From RYN-230 sp963837335 (GTDB taxonomy: Bacteria; Actinomycetota; Actinomycetes; Streptosporangiales; Streptosporangiaceae): a stretch of 64,000 nt of DNA. The notes beneath the pieces are model-generated. The model was not told where the DNA came from. It made no database searches and saw nothing but the letters and a program-made list of their open reading frames with translations. The translations under genes and the position numbers were made by a program. Of this stretch, positions 1 to 7,895 are shown in pieces; the first letter of the stretch is position 1; every line of letters begins with the position of its first letter. The stretch lies in contig CAWINS010000084.1 in the NCBI GenBank assembly GCA_963837335.1, positions 1 through 64,000 on the forward strand, in the 5' to 3' direction.

Positions 1-777
1 GACAAGGCCACGGCTTGAATCATGTCGAATACCAACTCGAAAGCCTCGACTTCGTCCGCTCGCTCGCTCAGGATGGCGCTTTCAACCGATTCGGTGTACG
101 CAACATCGCGGCCGTCCCCCAGGCCAAGCAGGATGAACTCACCGAGCGCGGCATGTGCCCCGGCGGAAAACGGCATGACCTGCAGCACAACCCCCGGGCT
201 CCTGGCGACTTTGGTTAGATGGGCCAGTTGTGAGCGGAAGACCACCGGCCCGCCAACGGGCCGGCGCAGGACGGCCTCATCCACCACAGCCCAAAGCATC
301 GGCGGCTTGGACCGGTCCAGAACCCGCTGCCGCTGGATGCGCGTCGTCACGTGCAGTTCGACTTCGTCATCGCTGTCTCTCGGCCTGCCAACCCGGATGA
401 GTGCCCGGGCATAGTCCTCCGTTTGCAGCAGTCCGGGTACGGCGAGGGCGTTGAATTCCCGGATGCTGGTGGCCTCCCGTTCGTGCTCGACGAACTCCCG
501 GAACCACCTCGGGAACGCGTGCATATCGCCGTTCATGGAGTCTCGCAGGTGAGCAAACAGCCCGGCCGCAGGAGAGCACCTCATCGCAGCGGAGGGCGAA
601 ATCCGGGCTGGGCACCCGCTCACCGATTTCGACCCGGCCGACTAGCGCAGCCGAGTAATTGATCGCGTGCCCTAACTGATCCTGGGACATCCCCGCCGCA
701 GCCCGGCGACGGCGCAGTTCGGCGCCGAAGAACGCGAGCAGGCTCGAACCCGGGTCGAGAACTCGTGACTGCGGCAT
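1..777 (-). pseudogene. XRE regulator with DUF5753 domain, frameshifted, cut by window edge
   Basis: DNA-binding regulator of the actinobacterial XRE/DUF5753 type. From ATG at 777 the protein starts MPQSRVLDPG and has an XRE helix-turn-helix at about residues 18-70 (AAAGMSQDQLG, VGRVEIGERVPSPD). At about 561-569 the frame breaks: the minus strand carries one C too many in the run after TGCGG. The DUF5753 part (FREFVEHEREATS, VPGLLQTEDYARAL, VLQVMPFSAGAHAALGEF) continues in the other frame to base 1 without a stop, so the 3' end lies outside the window. The domain is well preserved after the break, so a sequence error is as likely as a true pseudogene. It diverges from the ATP-binding protein at 965; the two often sit together in actinomycetes. 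Confidence 0.8.
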
Positions 778-964
778 CCCAACTCCCGCCGGCATCCGAC
801 AACACAACGGGCCATCCCGACACGGGTCCCTCTGGTTCCCGACAGTCCCGTGGGCGGCGCCATTTCCCTAGCCCAGCGTATCGCCGCCGGGACATTCTGT
901 AGGCAGTCGCTGCGGACGTTCGGTCCTTAGCGAGGACCGTAAGCGGAAAAAAAGGAGATCAGGT

Positions 965-1381
965 GTGGGACCGACCCGGCAGGCTGAGTCGCGATCTGCC
1001 GGCGCGCCGGCGATCACGTGGGCGCGGGACTTTCCGGGCACGCCCGAGCAAGCGGGGAAGGCGCGGCGGTTCCTGGCCGCGGTGCTGGATAACGGTCCTG
1101 CCGCCGACGACGCCATCCTCTGCCTGTCCGAGCTGGCCAGCAACGCATGCCTGCACAGCCGGTCCCGCCGCCCTGGGGGACGCTTCACCGTGCGGGCCAG
1201 ATTGAACGCCAAGGAACTGCGGGTGGAAGTCCGCGACGAGGGCGGCCCGTGGATCTGGCCGGCCCAGCCCGACGAGCACGGCCGCGGGTTACTGATCGTC
1301 GCGTCGCTGGCCCGGGCCTGGGGCCGCTCCGGCGACAGCGAGCGCGGCTGGACCGTCTGGTTCGAGATGGATGCCCGGTGA
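965..1381 (+). CDS. ATP-binding anti-sigma-factor-like protein (HATPase_c_2)
   Basis: Small GHKL-type ATP-binding protein of 138 residues, related to anti-sigma factor serine kinases such as SpoIIAB and RsbW. The N-box region is seen as LSELASNACLHS (about residues 56-67), and the G-box region as VRDEGGPWIW and GRGLLIVASLARAWG. The start is GTG at 965, chosen because AAAGGAG at 951-957 lies seven bases upstream. No sigma factor or anti-anti-sigma gene is adjacent. The neighbour is the divergent XRE/DUF5753 regulator, and the 187 bp between them must hold both promoters. In family terms it probably binds ATP and a protein partner; that partner cannot be named from the sequence. Confidence 0.85.
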   Translation: MGPTRQAESRSAGAPAITWARDFPGTPEQAGKARRFLAAVLDNGPAADDAILCLSELASNACLHSRSRRPGGRFTVRARLNAKELRVEVRDEGGPWIWPAQPDEHGRGLLIVASLARAWGRSGDSERGWTVWFEMDAR

Positions 1382-1453
1382 CTGATGCGCGGTGACTACG
1401 GTGGGCTGGTGAACTCCTTGTTCCCCGGCCCGGGTTTCCGGTAGGCGAGAGCC

Positions 1454-2341
1454 ATGTGCCGTTTGTTCGGACTGCACGCTGGCCCGCAGGATGTGGCGGC
1501 GACGTTCTGGCTTATCGACGCCCCGGACAGCCTGCGGGCGCAGAGCCACCGCAACCCGGACGGCGCCGGGGTCGGCACGTTCGGGCCGGAGGGCCAGCCA
1601 GAGGTCAGCAAGCAGCCCATCGCGGCCTGGGAGGACGCGCAGTTCGCGGCGGCGGCGCAGGACCTGCGGGGTACCACGTTCGTGGCCCACGTCCGGTACG
1701 CCAGCACCGGCGCGCACACGATGGCCAACACCCACCCGTTCCAGCAGGATGGGCGGTTGTTCGCGCACAACGGGGTGGTGCAGGGTCTCAGCGAGCTGGA
1801 CGGGCGCCTGGCCGACCTGGGCGCGGCCGGGCTGGTCGGCGGCGAGACGGACAGCGAACGGATCTTCGCGCTGATCACCGCGGAGACCCGGCGTAGCGGT
1901 GGCGACGTGACCGCCGGCCTGACGGCCGCGGTCAGCTGGATCGGCGCGCGGCTGCCCGTGTACGCGCTGAACCTGGTGCTGATCACCCCGACCGACTTGT
2001 GGGCGCTGCGCTACCCGGCCACCCATGAGCTGTACGTGCTGGACCGCCCGGCGGGCGGCCGCCGCACCAGCCCCGGCGAGGGCCTCGACGTGGCCAGCCA
2101 CCGGATCCACGCCCGGTCCCCCCACCTGGCTCATCAGCCGTCGGTGATCATCGCCAGCGAGCGGATGGACGACGATCCTGGCTGGCGGCTGCTGGACCCG
2201 GGCGAACTGCTGCACGTCAGCTCCGCCCTGCAGATCGAGAGCAGCGCGCCGTTCCCGGCCGGGCCCGCGCACCTGCTGACCGTGGCCGACCTTGATCCGG
2301 CGGCGGCAGCCTCCCAGCACCCGGAGGCCGCGCCCAGCTGA
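1454..2341 (+). CDS. class II glutamine amidotransferase
   Basis: Glutamine amidotransferase class II (Ntn hydrolase, YafJ/EgtC-like), 295 residues. The start ATG is followed directly by Cys (MCRLFGLHAG), the catalytic nucleophile exposed after removal of Met1, which fixes the start. Other family features are HRNPDGAGVG near residues 35-44, the glutamine-binding stretch FVAHVRYASTG and NTHPF..., FAHNG. EgtC removes gamma-glutamyl groups in ergothioneine synthesis, but no egtB or egtD neighbour is seen, so the substrate is open. A weak GGCGAGAG precedes the start. The gene ends at a strong hairpin shared with the convergent START-domain gene. Confidence 0.88.
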   Translation: MCRLFGLHAGPQDVAATFWLIDAPDSLRAQSHRNPDGAGVGTFGPEGQPEVSKQPIAAWEDAQFAAAAQDLRGTTFVAHVRYASTGAHTMANTHPFQQDGRLFAHNGVVQGLSELDGRLADLGAAGLVGGETDSERIFALITAETRRSGGDVTAGLTAAVSWIGARLPVYALNLVLITPTDLWALRYPATHELYVLDRPAGGRRTSPGEGLDVASHRIHARSPHLAHQPSVIIASERMDDDPGWRLLDPGELLHVSSALQIESSAPFPAGPAHLLTVADLDPAAAASQHPEAAPS

Positions 2342-2376
2342 CCGGGCGCGGCCCGCGGTGCGGGCTCCCCGCGCGA

Positions 2377-2406
2377 GGAGCCCGCGGGGTCTCCCCCGCG
2401 GGCTCC
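2377..2406. terminator. hairpin between convergent genes
   Basis: A perfect 13-bp stem (2377-2389 with 2394-2406) closes a TCTC loop. It lies between the stop of the glutamine amidotransferase and the stop of the convergent START-domain gene, so it can terminate both. There is no U tract, as is usual in high-GC actinomycetes. Confidence 0.75.
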
Positions 2407-2418
2407 CGGGACGGCCGC

Positions 2419-2904
2419 TCAGCGCAGCGACTGCGCGACTTCCTCCAGCTGGTCCAGGGCCTCCTGCAGGCCGTCTTCCATCCCGGAGTTGATGTGCATG
2501 TCCCGGTGCTCCTGGCTGGTGTGCTGCACGAGCATCTGGACCGTGGTCAGCCCGCCCGCCTCGGTGAATGTGATCGTGGCCAGCGCCTCCGCGTCGGGCA
2601 CCCCCTCGAAGACCTCAGTCCAGACCATCCGCTCGGCCGGGACGATCTCCCGGTACTCGCCGTGGAAAGCGACCTCGAATCCGGCGTTCGCGGTCATCAC
2701 GAAGCGCCAGCCGCCGCCGACCCGCAAGTCGATGTCCACGCTGGTCACTTCGCCCCGGTCCCCGCTCCACCAGCGCCGGACCAGTTCCGGTTCGGTCCAG
2801 GCCCGGTAGACCAGCCGGGCGGGAGCGTCGAACTCCCGGGTGATCAGGATCTGCGTGTCCGCCGGCAGGGTTACCACTGCCCGGCGGCTACTCGTCACGG
2901 CCAT
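2419..2904 (-). CDS. SRPBCC (AHSA1/START-like) family protein
   Basis: Activator-of-Hsp90-homologue-like SRPBCC protein, 161 residues. It begins MAVTSSRRAVVTLPADTQI, then ITREFDAPARLVYRAWTEPELVRRWW, the usual opening of the family, and has the glycine-rich GGGWRF turn. The start ATG at 2904 lies 17 bp inside the upstream ArsR gene, whose stop is at 2888, so the two are translationally coupled. ArsR-SRPBCC pairs are very common; the ArsR represses the operon. The SRPBCC fold binds small hydrophobic ligands, but the ligand here is unknown. Confidence 0.88.
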   Translation of the reverse strand: MAVTSSRRAVVTLPADTQILITREFDAPARLVYRAWTEPELVRRWWSGDRGEVTSVDIDLRVGGGWRFVMTANAGFEVAFHGEYREIVPAERMVWTEVFEGVPDAEALATITFTEAGGLTTVQMLVQHTSQEHRDMHINSGMEDGLQEALDQLEEVAQSLR

Positions 2905-3253
2905 TCTCCCCGTCCTCCTCTGCCTTGAGTTCTTCCAGCACGGTGTCCAGCTGGCTGAAGCGCTGCGACCAGGCCTGCTCATACGGCCGCACCCAGTCGT
3001 AGATCGGCTTCAGCGGCGCGGCGTTGAGCCGGTACACGCGCTGCCGCCCGTCCCCGCGCACGTCCACCAGGCCGACCTGCCGCAGCACCCGCAGGTGCTT
3101 GGACACCAGCGGCTGGGCCAGCCCGAGCAGCGCGACCAGGTCGTTGACCGGCCGTTCCCCGGAGGCCAGCAGATCCAGGATCTCCCGCCGCCGGGGCTCG
3201 GCCACCGCGTTGAACGCATCTGCTGTCGTCGCTGCTCTCGCCATGAACAGCAT
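2888..3253 (-). CDS. ArsR-family repressor (internal start within longer ORF)
   Basis: Winged-helix ArsR repressor of 121 residues if started at ATG 3253, or 118 from ATG 3244. It shows FNAVAEPRRREILDLLASGERPVNDL, the recognition helix region LAQPLVSKHLRVLRQVGLV, and the wing GDGRQRVYRLN. No cysteine metal site is evident, as expected for the subgroup paired with AHSA1-like proteins. The frame is open upstream and continuous with the MarR-GNAT gene, so the same residues also form the C-terminus of a 436-residue ORF. An 18-bp palindrome ends two bases before ATG 3253 and carries TATATA, consistent with a leaderless or nearly leaderless ArsR transcript under its own control. Confidence 0.8.
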   Translation of the reverse strand: MLFMARAATTADAFNAVAEPRRREILDLLASGERPVNDLVALLGLAQPLVSKHLRVLRQVGLVDVRGDGRQRVYRLNAAPLKPIYDWVRPYEQAWSQRFSQLDTVLEELKAEEDGENGRDE

Positions 3254-4198
3254 GATATTCCTATATAGGAATACGTCAAGCGCTCCCGTGATCCAAAACG
3301 TCAAGCGCCGGGCGTGATCCAGGGTCTTCTCGAACCAGTGGTGCGCGTAGGGCTCGTCGTTGAACGCGTCCACCTCGCGGTAGCCGGACGTCCGGTACAG
3401 GCTGATCGCCTCGGCCAGGCTGCCGTTGGTCTCCAGCCGCAGCACGCTGACCCCGTGCGCGGCGGCGTGCGCCTCCAGTTCGGAGAGCAGCCGCCGGCCG
3501 AGCCCCAGTCCCCGCGCGGCCGGGGCGATCCACATCCGCTTGACCTCCGCGGGCGCGCCGGCGTGGAACTTGAGCCCGCCGCAGCCAACCGCCTCAGAGT
3601 GCAGGGTCGCGACCAGGAACAGCCCCCCGGGCGGGATCATTTCCTGGTCTTCGGCGGGGAGGCTCTGGCCTGGATCGAAGCCGCGGTCGAACCGGCGGCC
3701 CAGCTCGTCGAAGTAGGCCCGGACGCAGGCGCGGGCGGCCGGATCCGCGGGAGAGCGCACGGCGACCTCGACCGCCGACGCCAGCAGGAGCCGCTCCACC
3801 TCGGCCATGGCGCTGACCAGCCGGTCCCGTTGGGACGCGCTGAGCGGCTCCAAGATCGACTCGGCCGCCGCGGCCGCGCGCCGGTCGAGTTCAGCCCGCT
3901 CGGCCCGGCCGGAGGTGGTGAGGCGGGCCGTGCGCACCCGCCCGTCCGCCCCGCTGCTATCCACCGCGACCAGCCCGTCCGCCTCAAGTGCGCGGAGCAG
4001 CCGGCTCAGATAACCCGAATCCAGGTCCAGCCGGGCGCGCAGCGACCGGATATCCGTGCCGTCCGGGCCGATCTCCCACAGCAGCCGGGCCTGCCCGAGC
4101 GGGCGGTTCCGGGCCAGGAACTCGTCATCGAGCGCGCCGACCCGCTGGGTGACGGTCCGGTTGAACCGCCGGACCTGGCTGATCATGGCAGCATCCAT
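2888..4198 (-). CDS. MarR-GNAT regulator/acetyltransferase reading through into ArsR (436 aa)
   Basis: Bifunctional MarR-GNAT protein. Residues 1-145 are a MarR winged helix (NRPLGQARLLWEIG, LDSGYLSRLLRALEADGLV, DGRVRTARLT). Residues about 150-300 are a GNAT acetyltransferase with the acetyl-CoA loop ARGLGLGRRLLSELE and the C-terminal YREVDAFNDEPYAHHWFEKTL. Family members normally stop here at 300-320 residues. In this sequence no stop follows: residues 300-315 translate the intergenic operator, and the frame continues as the complete ArsR. The start is ATG 4198: the -10-like TAGAGT (4210-4205) ends six bases upstream, which suggests a leaderless mRNA, and it sits inside a MarR-type palindrome. 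Either a stop codon was lost, or an ArsR promoter inside the ORF gives two products. Confidence 0.75.
   Translation of the reverse strand: MDAAMISQVRRFNRTVTQRVGALDDEFLARNRPLGQARLLWEIGPDGTDIRSLRARLDLDSGYLSRLLRALEADGLVAVDSSGADGRVRTARLTTSGRAERAELDRRAAAAAESILEPLSASQRDRLVSAMAEVERLLLASAVEVAVRSPADPAARACVRAYFDELGRRFDRGFDPGQSLPAEDQEMIPPGGLFLVATLHSEAVGCGGLKFHAGAPAEVKRMWIAPAARGLGLGRRLLSELEAHAAAHGVSVLRLETNGSLAEAISLYRTSGYREVDAFNDEPYAHHWFEKTLDHARRLTFWITGALDVFLYRNIMLFMARAATTADAFNAVAEPRRREILDLLASGERPVNDLVALLGLAQPLVSKHLRVLRQVGLVDVRGDGRQRVYRLNAAPLKPIYDWVRPYEQAWSQRFSQLDTVLEELKAEEDGENGRDE
3256..3273. promoter_or_regulatory. ArsR operator palindrome
   Basis: Perfect 18-bp palindrome TATTCCTATATAGGAATA directly upstream of the ArsR start at 3253 and inside the longer MarR-GNAT-ArsR frame. 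It is strikingly AT-rich against the GC-rich surroundings and contains the best -10-like hexamer (TATATA) for ArsR, so bound repressor would block RNA polymerase. The assignment to ArsR is inferred from position. Confidence 0.75.
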
Positions 4199-4200
4199 CT

Positions 4201-4216
4201 TCTGACTCTAGTCAGA
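4201..4216. promoter_or_regulatory. MarR operator overlapping -10 box
   Basis: TCTGACT and AGTCAGA are perfect inverted arms with a 2-bp centre, starting three bases upstream of the MarR-GNAT start codon. The minus strand reads TAGAGT in the middle, six bases before ATG 4198, a good -10 for a leaderless transcript. This suggests autorepression by the MarR domain. Confidence 0.7.
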
Positions 4217-4226
4217 GAATCCGGCG

Positions 4227-5108
4227 CTAACCAGCCCGCCGGTCCCGCCGGAGCACCTCGATCAGCGCCGCGTCGTCGATCCGGCCCAGCCCTCGTTCGT
4301 GACCCTCCTGATACAGCCGCCGGGTGACCGCGGTGAGCGGCACGGACGCCCCCGCGTGCTCCGCCGCCGCGCTGACCAGGCCCATGTCCTTCACGAAGAT
4401 GTCCAGGGCGCTGCGGGGCGGCTCGAACTCCCCGCCGACCATCCGGGCCCCCCGGTCCTCGAACATGAACGACGCCGCGGCCCCGTCCCGCAGCACCCGC
4501 CAGCACTCGCCGGGGTCCAGGCCGAGCGATTCCGCGAACGCCAGCGCCTCGGCCGCGGCCGCGATGTGCACCCCGCACAGCAACTGGTTGACCAGCTTCA
4601 TCCGCTGGCCGTCTCCCGGGGCCGGGCCAACCACCGGGGCGCTGCGGGCCAGCGTGTCGAGCAGCGGCCGGGCCCGGCCGACTGCGTCGTCCGCCCCGGA
4701 CACCATGATCAGCAGATCACCCGCGGCGGCGCGCTGGACCCCGCCGGACACCGGGGCGTCGACCACGGTGACCCCGCCGCTGCCCAGCCGGGCGGCGACC
4801 TCCGCCACGACCCCGGGGCCCACCGTAGCCATGATCAACACGACGGCCCCGGCCGCCAGGGCTCCGGCCGCGCCGCCTGGCCCGAAGAGGACCTGGTCCA
4901 CCTGATCCGGGGTGGCGACCATGATCGCGACAAGCTCCGCGTCCCGGACCGCCCCGGTGGTGCTCTCCGCGGCCTGCACCCCGTCCGCGGCCAGCGCCGC
5001 GGCCCGCCCCGGCACGATGTCGTAGGCCACGACCGCATGGCCCGCGCGGGCCAGGCAGCCCGCCATCGGCGCGCCCATCGCGCCCAGTCCGAGCCAGCCG
5101 ACTCGCAT
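4227..5108 (-). CDS. ltnD: NAD-dependent L-threonate dehydrogenase-like (3-hydroxyisobutyrate dehydrogenase family)
   Basis: Beta-hydroxyacid dehydrogenase of 293 residues. It has the Rossmann motif GLGAMGAPMAG (about residues 7-17), the substrate-binding stretch VVDAPVSGGVQRAAAGDL, and the catalytic lysine in GQRMKLVNQLLCG (near residue 168). In family terms it oxidises the 2-hydroxyl of a four-carbon sugar acid, L-threonate in characterised LtnD, with NAD. Its ATG shares one base with the TGA of otnK (TGATG at 5110-5106), so the two genes are coupled. The neighbours otnK and denD support this assignment over 3-hydroxyisobutyrate or tartronate semialdehyde. Confidence 0.75.
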   Translation of the reverse strand: MRVGWLGLGAMGAPMAGCLARAGHAVVAYDIVPGRAAALAADGVQAAESTTGAVRDAELVAIMVATPDQVDQVLFGPGGAAGALAAGAVVLIMATVGPGVVAEVAARLGSGGVTVVDAPVSGGVQRAAAGDLLIMVSGADDAVGRARPLLDTLARSAPVVGPAPGDGQRMKLVNQLLCGVHIAAAAEALAFAESLGLDPGECWRVLRDGAAASFMFEDRGARMVGGEFEPPRSALDIFVKDMGLVSAAAEHAGASVPLTAVTRRLYQEGHERGLGRIDDAALIEVLRRDRRAG

Positions 5109-6619
5109 CAGGGAACCTCCCGCTCGCCGCGGACAATCGCCACCACCTGCGCCAGCGTGCCGTCGTCACCGACGTTCCCGGCGAAGACCACATACGGCAT
5201 CCCGACTGCCTCCGGGGCGGCGTCGAGCGGCCGGAACACCGAGATCGTCCCGGGGAACAACTGGCCGGTCACCTCCGCGCGGTGGATGCCCAGTCCGTGC
5301 AGCATCACGTCGTGCGAGGTAATGCCGCCCTTGGCGATCACCCAGGCGGGCCGGGCGGCCAGCGCGTCGCGGACGATCCGGGACAGGGCCGCGGACACGG
5401 TCCGGGCGATCGTGAGGCTGCCCGCCGCGTCGGCGGCCGTGACGACCGCCCGGCTGGTGTACAGCAGCACGTCCGAGTGGCCCAGCGCCGTGATGACCCG
5501 GCGCGCGGTGTCGGCCACCACGGTGCTGGCCACCACCGGGGCGCCGGCCGCGTCCGGCCCGCCGGCCAGTACCGCGGGCACGTCCAGTTCGATGTCCGTG
5601 GTGGCGCCGCGGGCCCGGAGCGCGGCCACCTGCCGGCTGGTCTGCCCGACGTGGGAGCCGACCACGATCAGGCCGTGCCCGCCCGGGTCCGCCCGCTCCC
5701 CGGCCCGCGCTCCGCCCTCCGCTCCCCAGATCTGCGCTCCGCGCAGGGGCGGCTTGGGCCCCAGGCCGCTCAGCGCCCGCACGAACGACGGCCCGGTGCG
5801 GAACAGGAACGACTGCCCCTCGTTCTCGGCGTCCAGCACGGCCCGGGCGACCGTTTCCAGGTCGGAGTACTCGGTGGCGTTGACCACCACCCACGCCCCG
5901 CCCGCCGCGCTGCCCAGCACCTCGCGCACCCGGGCCGGCCCGCCGAGCCGGATATCCGCGAGGCTGATGCTGCGCACATCCTCCGGCCGGATCGTCCCCC
6001 CGCTTTTCTCCGCAACGAAAACCCGCAGGTCCGAAGCCCCGTACCCGAACGCGGCGTCCTTCGCGAATTCGGTTTCACCGACCGGGACCAGCCCGGCGGC
6101 GGTGCGAGCCCAGTGGATATCGGCCGCGGTCACCCGGCCTGCCTCCAGGAACGCCGGGACCAGCAGAACGCCGTCGTAGCCGCGGCCAACCACGTCCCGC
6201 CGGACCGCCTGCAGCGCGGCGACCTCCGCCATCACATGGCCGCGCAGCGTGGAGTCGCTCCGGCTGACCAGCTGGATGCGGGTACCGCGCCGTCCCGCCA
6301 CCGTGATCAGGCCGCGGGCGGCCCGGGTGGTCAGCTCGGCGGCGGCCGGCCCGTCCAGGCTGCGCGAGTTGGTCAGCACGAAACACGTGGCGCCCGGCCC
6401 GGCCAGCGCGGCGGCGTAGGCGTCTTCCTCAAGCACGGTCACGACCTGGACGTCGTGTACGGCCTGCGACCCGGTCGGGTCGTCGTCGAGGACCCCCAGG
6501 AGCAGGTCACCGGCCGCCCGGGTGGCGCGGATCGATGCGCGGAGACCCTCGTCGTCGGGGCGGGCCGGGGGCAGCCCGGCGAACATCTCACCCGCGTCCG
6601 GCCGCCTGTCCCCCGCCAC
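5108..6619 (-). CDS. otnK: four-carbon acid sugar kinase (OtnK/DUF1537 family)
   Basis: Kinase of the DUF1537 family, 503 residues. It has the N-terminal signature LGVLDDDPTGSQAVHD, then VLTNSRSLD and QLVSRSDSTLRGH, and the C-terminal nucleotide-binding half with KGGITSHDV. Characterised members phosphorylate 2- or 3-oxo-tetronates made by LtnD or DenD, or D-threonate/D-erythronate directly (DtnK). The start may be GTG 6619 or ATG 6586. Divergent denD begins 97 bp away, so one control region can serve both. No OtnC aldolase/decarboxylase, OtnI isomerase or PdxA2 gene is visible, so the pathway must be completed elsewhere. Confidence 0.85.
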   Translation of the reverse strand: MAGDRRPDAGEMFAGLPPARPDDEGLRASIRATRAAGDLLLGVLDDDPTGSQAVHDVQVVTVLEEDAYAAALAGPGATCFVLTNSRSLDGPAAAELTTRAARGLITVAGRRGTRIQLVSRSDSTLRGHVMAEVAALQAVRRDVVGRGYDGVLLVPAFLEAGRVTAADIHWARTAAGLVPVGETEFAKDAAFGYGASDLRVFVAEKSGGTIRPEDVRSISLADIRLGGPARVREVLGSAAGGAWVVVNATEYSDLETVARAVLDAENEGQSFLFRTGPSFVRALSGLGPKPPLRGAQIWGAEGGARAGERADPGGHGLIVVGSHVGQTSRQVAALRARGATTDIELDVPAVLAGGPDAAGAPVVASTVVADTARRVITALGHSDVLLYTSRAVVTAADAAGSLTIARTVSAALSRIVRDALAARPAWVIAKGGITSHDVMLHGLGIHRAEVTGQLFPGTISVFRPLDAAPEAVGMPYVVFAGNVGDDGTLAQVVAIVRGEREVP

Positions 6620-6716
6620 CCTGACCCCTTCCGTGCGCCTGCGGTCCCGGCCCAGGCCACCACCACTGCCTAAGATCGCACTGTATTCCAGACGCTCGGG
6701 CCGGGACGGAGACGCC

Positions 6717-7721
6717 GTGACGAATGTGGTGATTACCGGTGGGGCCGGGTTCCTGGGCTCCCGGCTGGCCCGGGACCTGCTGGCGGCCGGCTCGATCGAT
6801 GTGGCGGGCGCCGGGGCCCGGCCGCTGACCCGGGTGACGCTCCTCGACCAGGCTCCGGCGCCGCCGGACCTGGCGGCCGACCCGCGGGTCGCGGTGGCCC
6901 AGGGCGATCTGGCCGGCCTGGTGGCCCCCGGGCAGCCCGGGCGGGAGGCGCTGGCCAGCGCCGACGTGGTCTTTCACCTGGCCGCCGCGGTCAGCGGGGA
7001 GTGCGAGGCCGACTTCGACCTGGGTATCCGGGCGAACCTGCACGCCACGGAGGCGCTGCTCGCGGCCTGCCGCGCGGTGGGCACCAGCCCGCTGGTGGTC
7101 TATTCGAGTTCGATCGCGGTATTCGGCGGGTCCCCCGAGCTCCCCATGCCGGCCGTGGTGGTGGACGGCACGCTGCCGAATCCGCAGACCAGCTACGGGA
7201 TCCAGAAGTTCATCGGCGAGCAGTTGGTGGCCGACTACACGCGCAAGGGGTTCCTGCGCGGGCGGAGCATCCGGCTGATGACGGTCAGCGTGCGCCCCGG
7301 CCGCCCCAACGCCGCGGCCTCGGGCTTCATGTCGGGCATCATCCGCGAGCCGCTCGCGGGCCAGCGCGCGGTCTGCCCGGTCGATCCGGCCGCCGAGGTG
7401 GCGCTGGCCGCCCCGGCCCGGGCCATCGAGGCGCTGCGCTGCGCCCTCTCGGCGCCGGATGAGGTGTGGGGCGGCCGGACCGCGGTGACCATGCCCGGCC
7501 TCACGGTGACGGTCGGGGACATGGTCGCCGCGCTGGAGCAGGTGGCCGGGCCCGCGGTGACCAGCCTCATCGACTGGGTCCCGGATCCGGTGGTGGCGGG
7601 AATGGTGTCGGGCTGGGCCGCCCGTTTCCACTCCGACCGGGCCGCCGGCCTCGGCCTGACCCCCGACCCGGACTTCATCTCGATCATCCGCCAGCACCAA
7701 GCCGAGACCCACCCCGCCTAG
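6717..7721 (+). CDS. denD: D-erythronate dehydrogenase (SDR family)
   Basis: Extended SDR/epimerase-like dehydrogenase, 334 residues from GTG 6717, placed by GGAG six bases upstream. MTNVVITGGAGFLGSRLARD gives the NAD site at the N-terminus, and the catalytic YGIQK sits at residues 160-164. TSYGIQKFIGEQLVADYTRKG, VRPGRPNAAASGFMSGII and REPLAGQ are characteristic of DenD, which oxidises D-erythronate to 2-oxo-tetronate with NAD. It is divergent from otnK-ltnD, which supply the kinase and the L-threonate branch. Together they form a sugar-acid locus able to feed both substrates into one kinase. Confidence 0.88.
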   Translation: MTNVVITGGAGFLGSRLARDLLAAGSIDVAGAGARPLTRVTLLDQAPAPPDLAADPRVAVAQGDLAGLVAPGQPGREALASADVVFHLAAAVSGECEADFDLGIRANLHATEALLAACRAVGTSPLVVYSSSIAVFGGSPELPMPAVVVDGTLPNPQTSYGIQKFIGEQLVADYTRKGFLRGRSIRLMTVSVRPGRPNAAASGFMSGIIREPLAGQRAVCPVDPAAEVALAAPARAIEALRCALSAPDEVWGGRTAVTMPGLTVTVGDMVAALEQVAGPAVTSLIDWVPDPVVAGMVSGWAARFHSDRAAGLGLTPDPDFISIIRQHQAETHPA

Positions 7722-7750
7722 CCCCTCAGCCCCAGGAACCCCACAGCTCC

Positions 7751-7801
7751 GTGATCACGGTCAAAAAGTGGCGCTCTGCGTCAGAAATTGACCGTGATCA
7801 C
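7751..7801. repeat. 14-bp inverted repeat with 23-bp spacer
   Basis: GTGATCACGGTCAA (7751-7764) and its exact complement TTGACCGTGATCAC (7788-7801) flank 23 bp. It lies 30 bp after the denD stop. It may be the denD terminator or one copy of a dispersed intergenic palindromic element; each arm also contains the small palindrome GTGATCAC. Confidence 0.65.
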
Positions 7802-7895
7802 CGAAGCGATCGGCCCTGGCGCGCCCGCGCCACCGATCAGGGTTAACATGACTGTCAGCCTGTTTCCGGGGGGAGGGCCAGGAGGGAGGGGCCAG

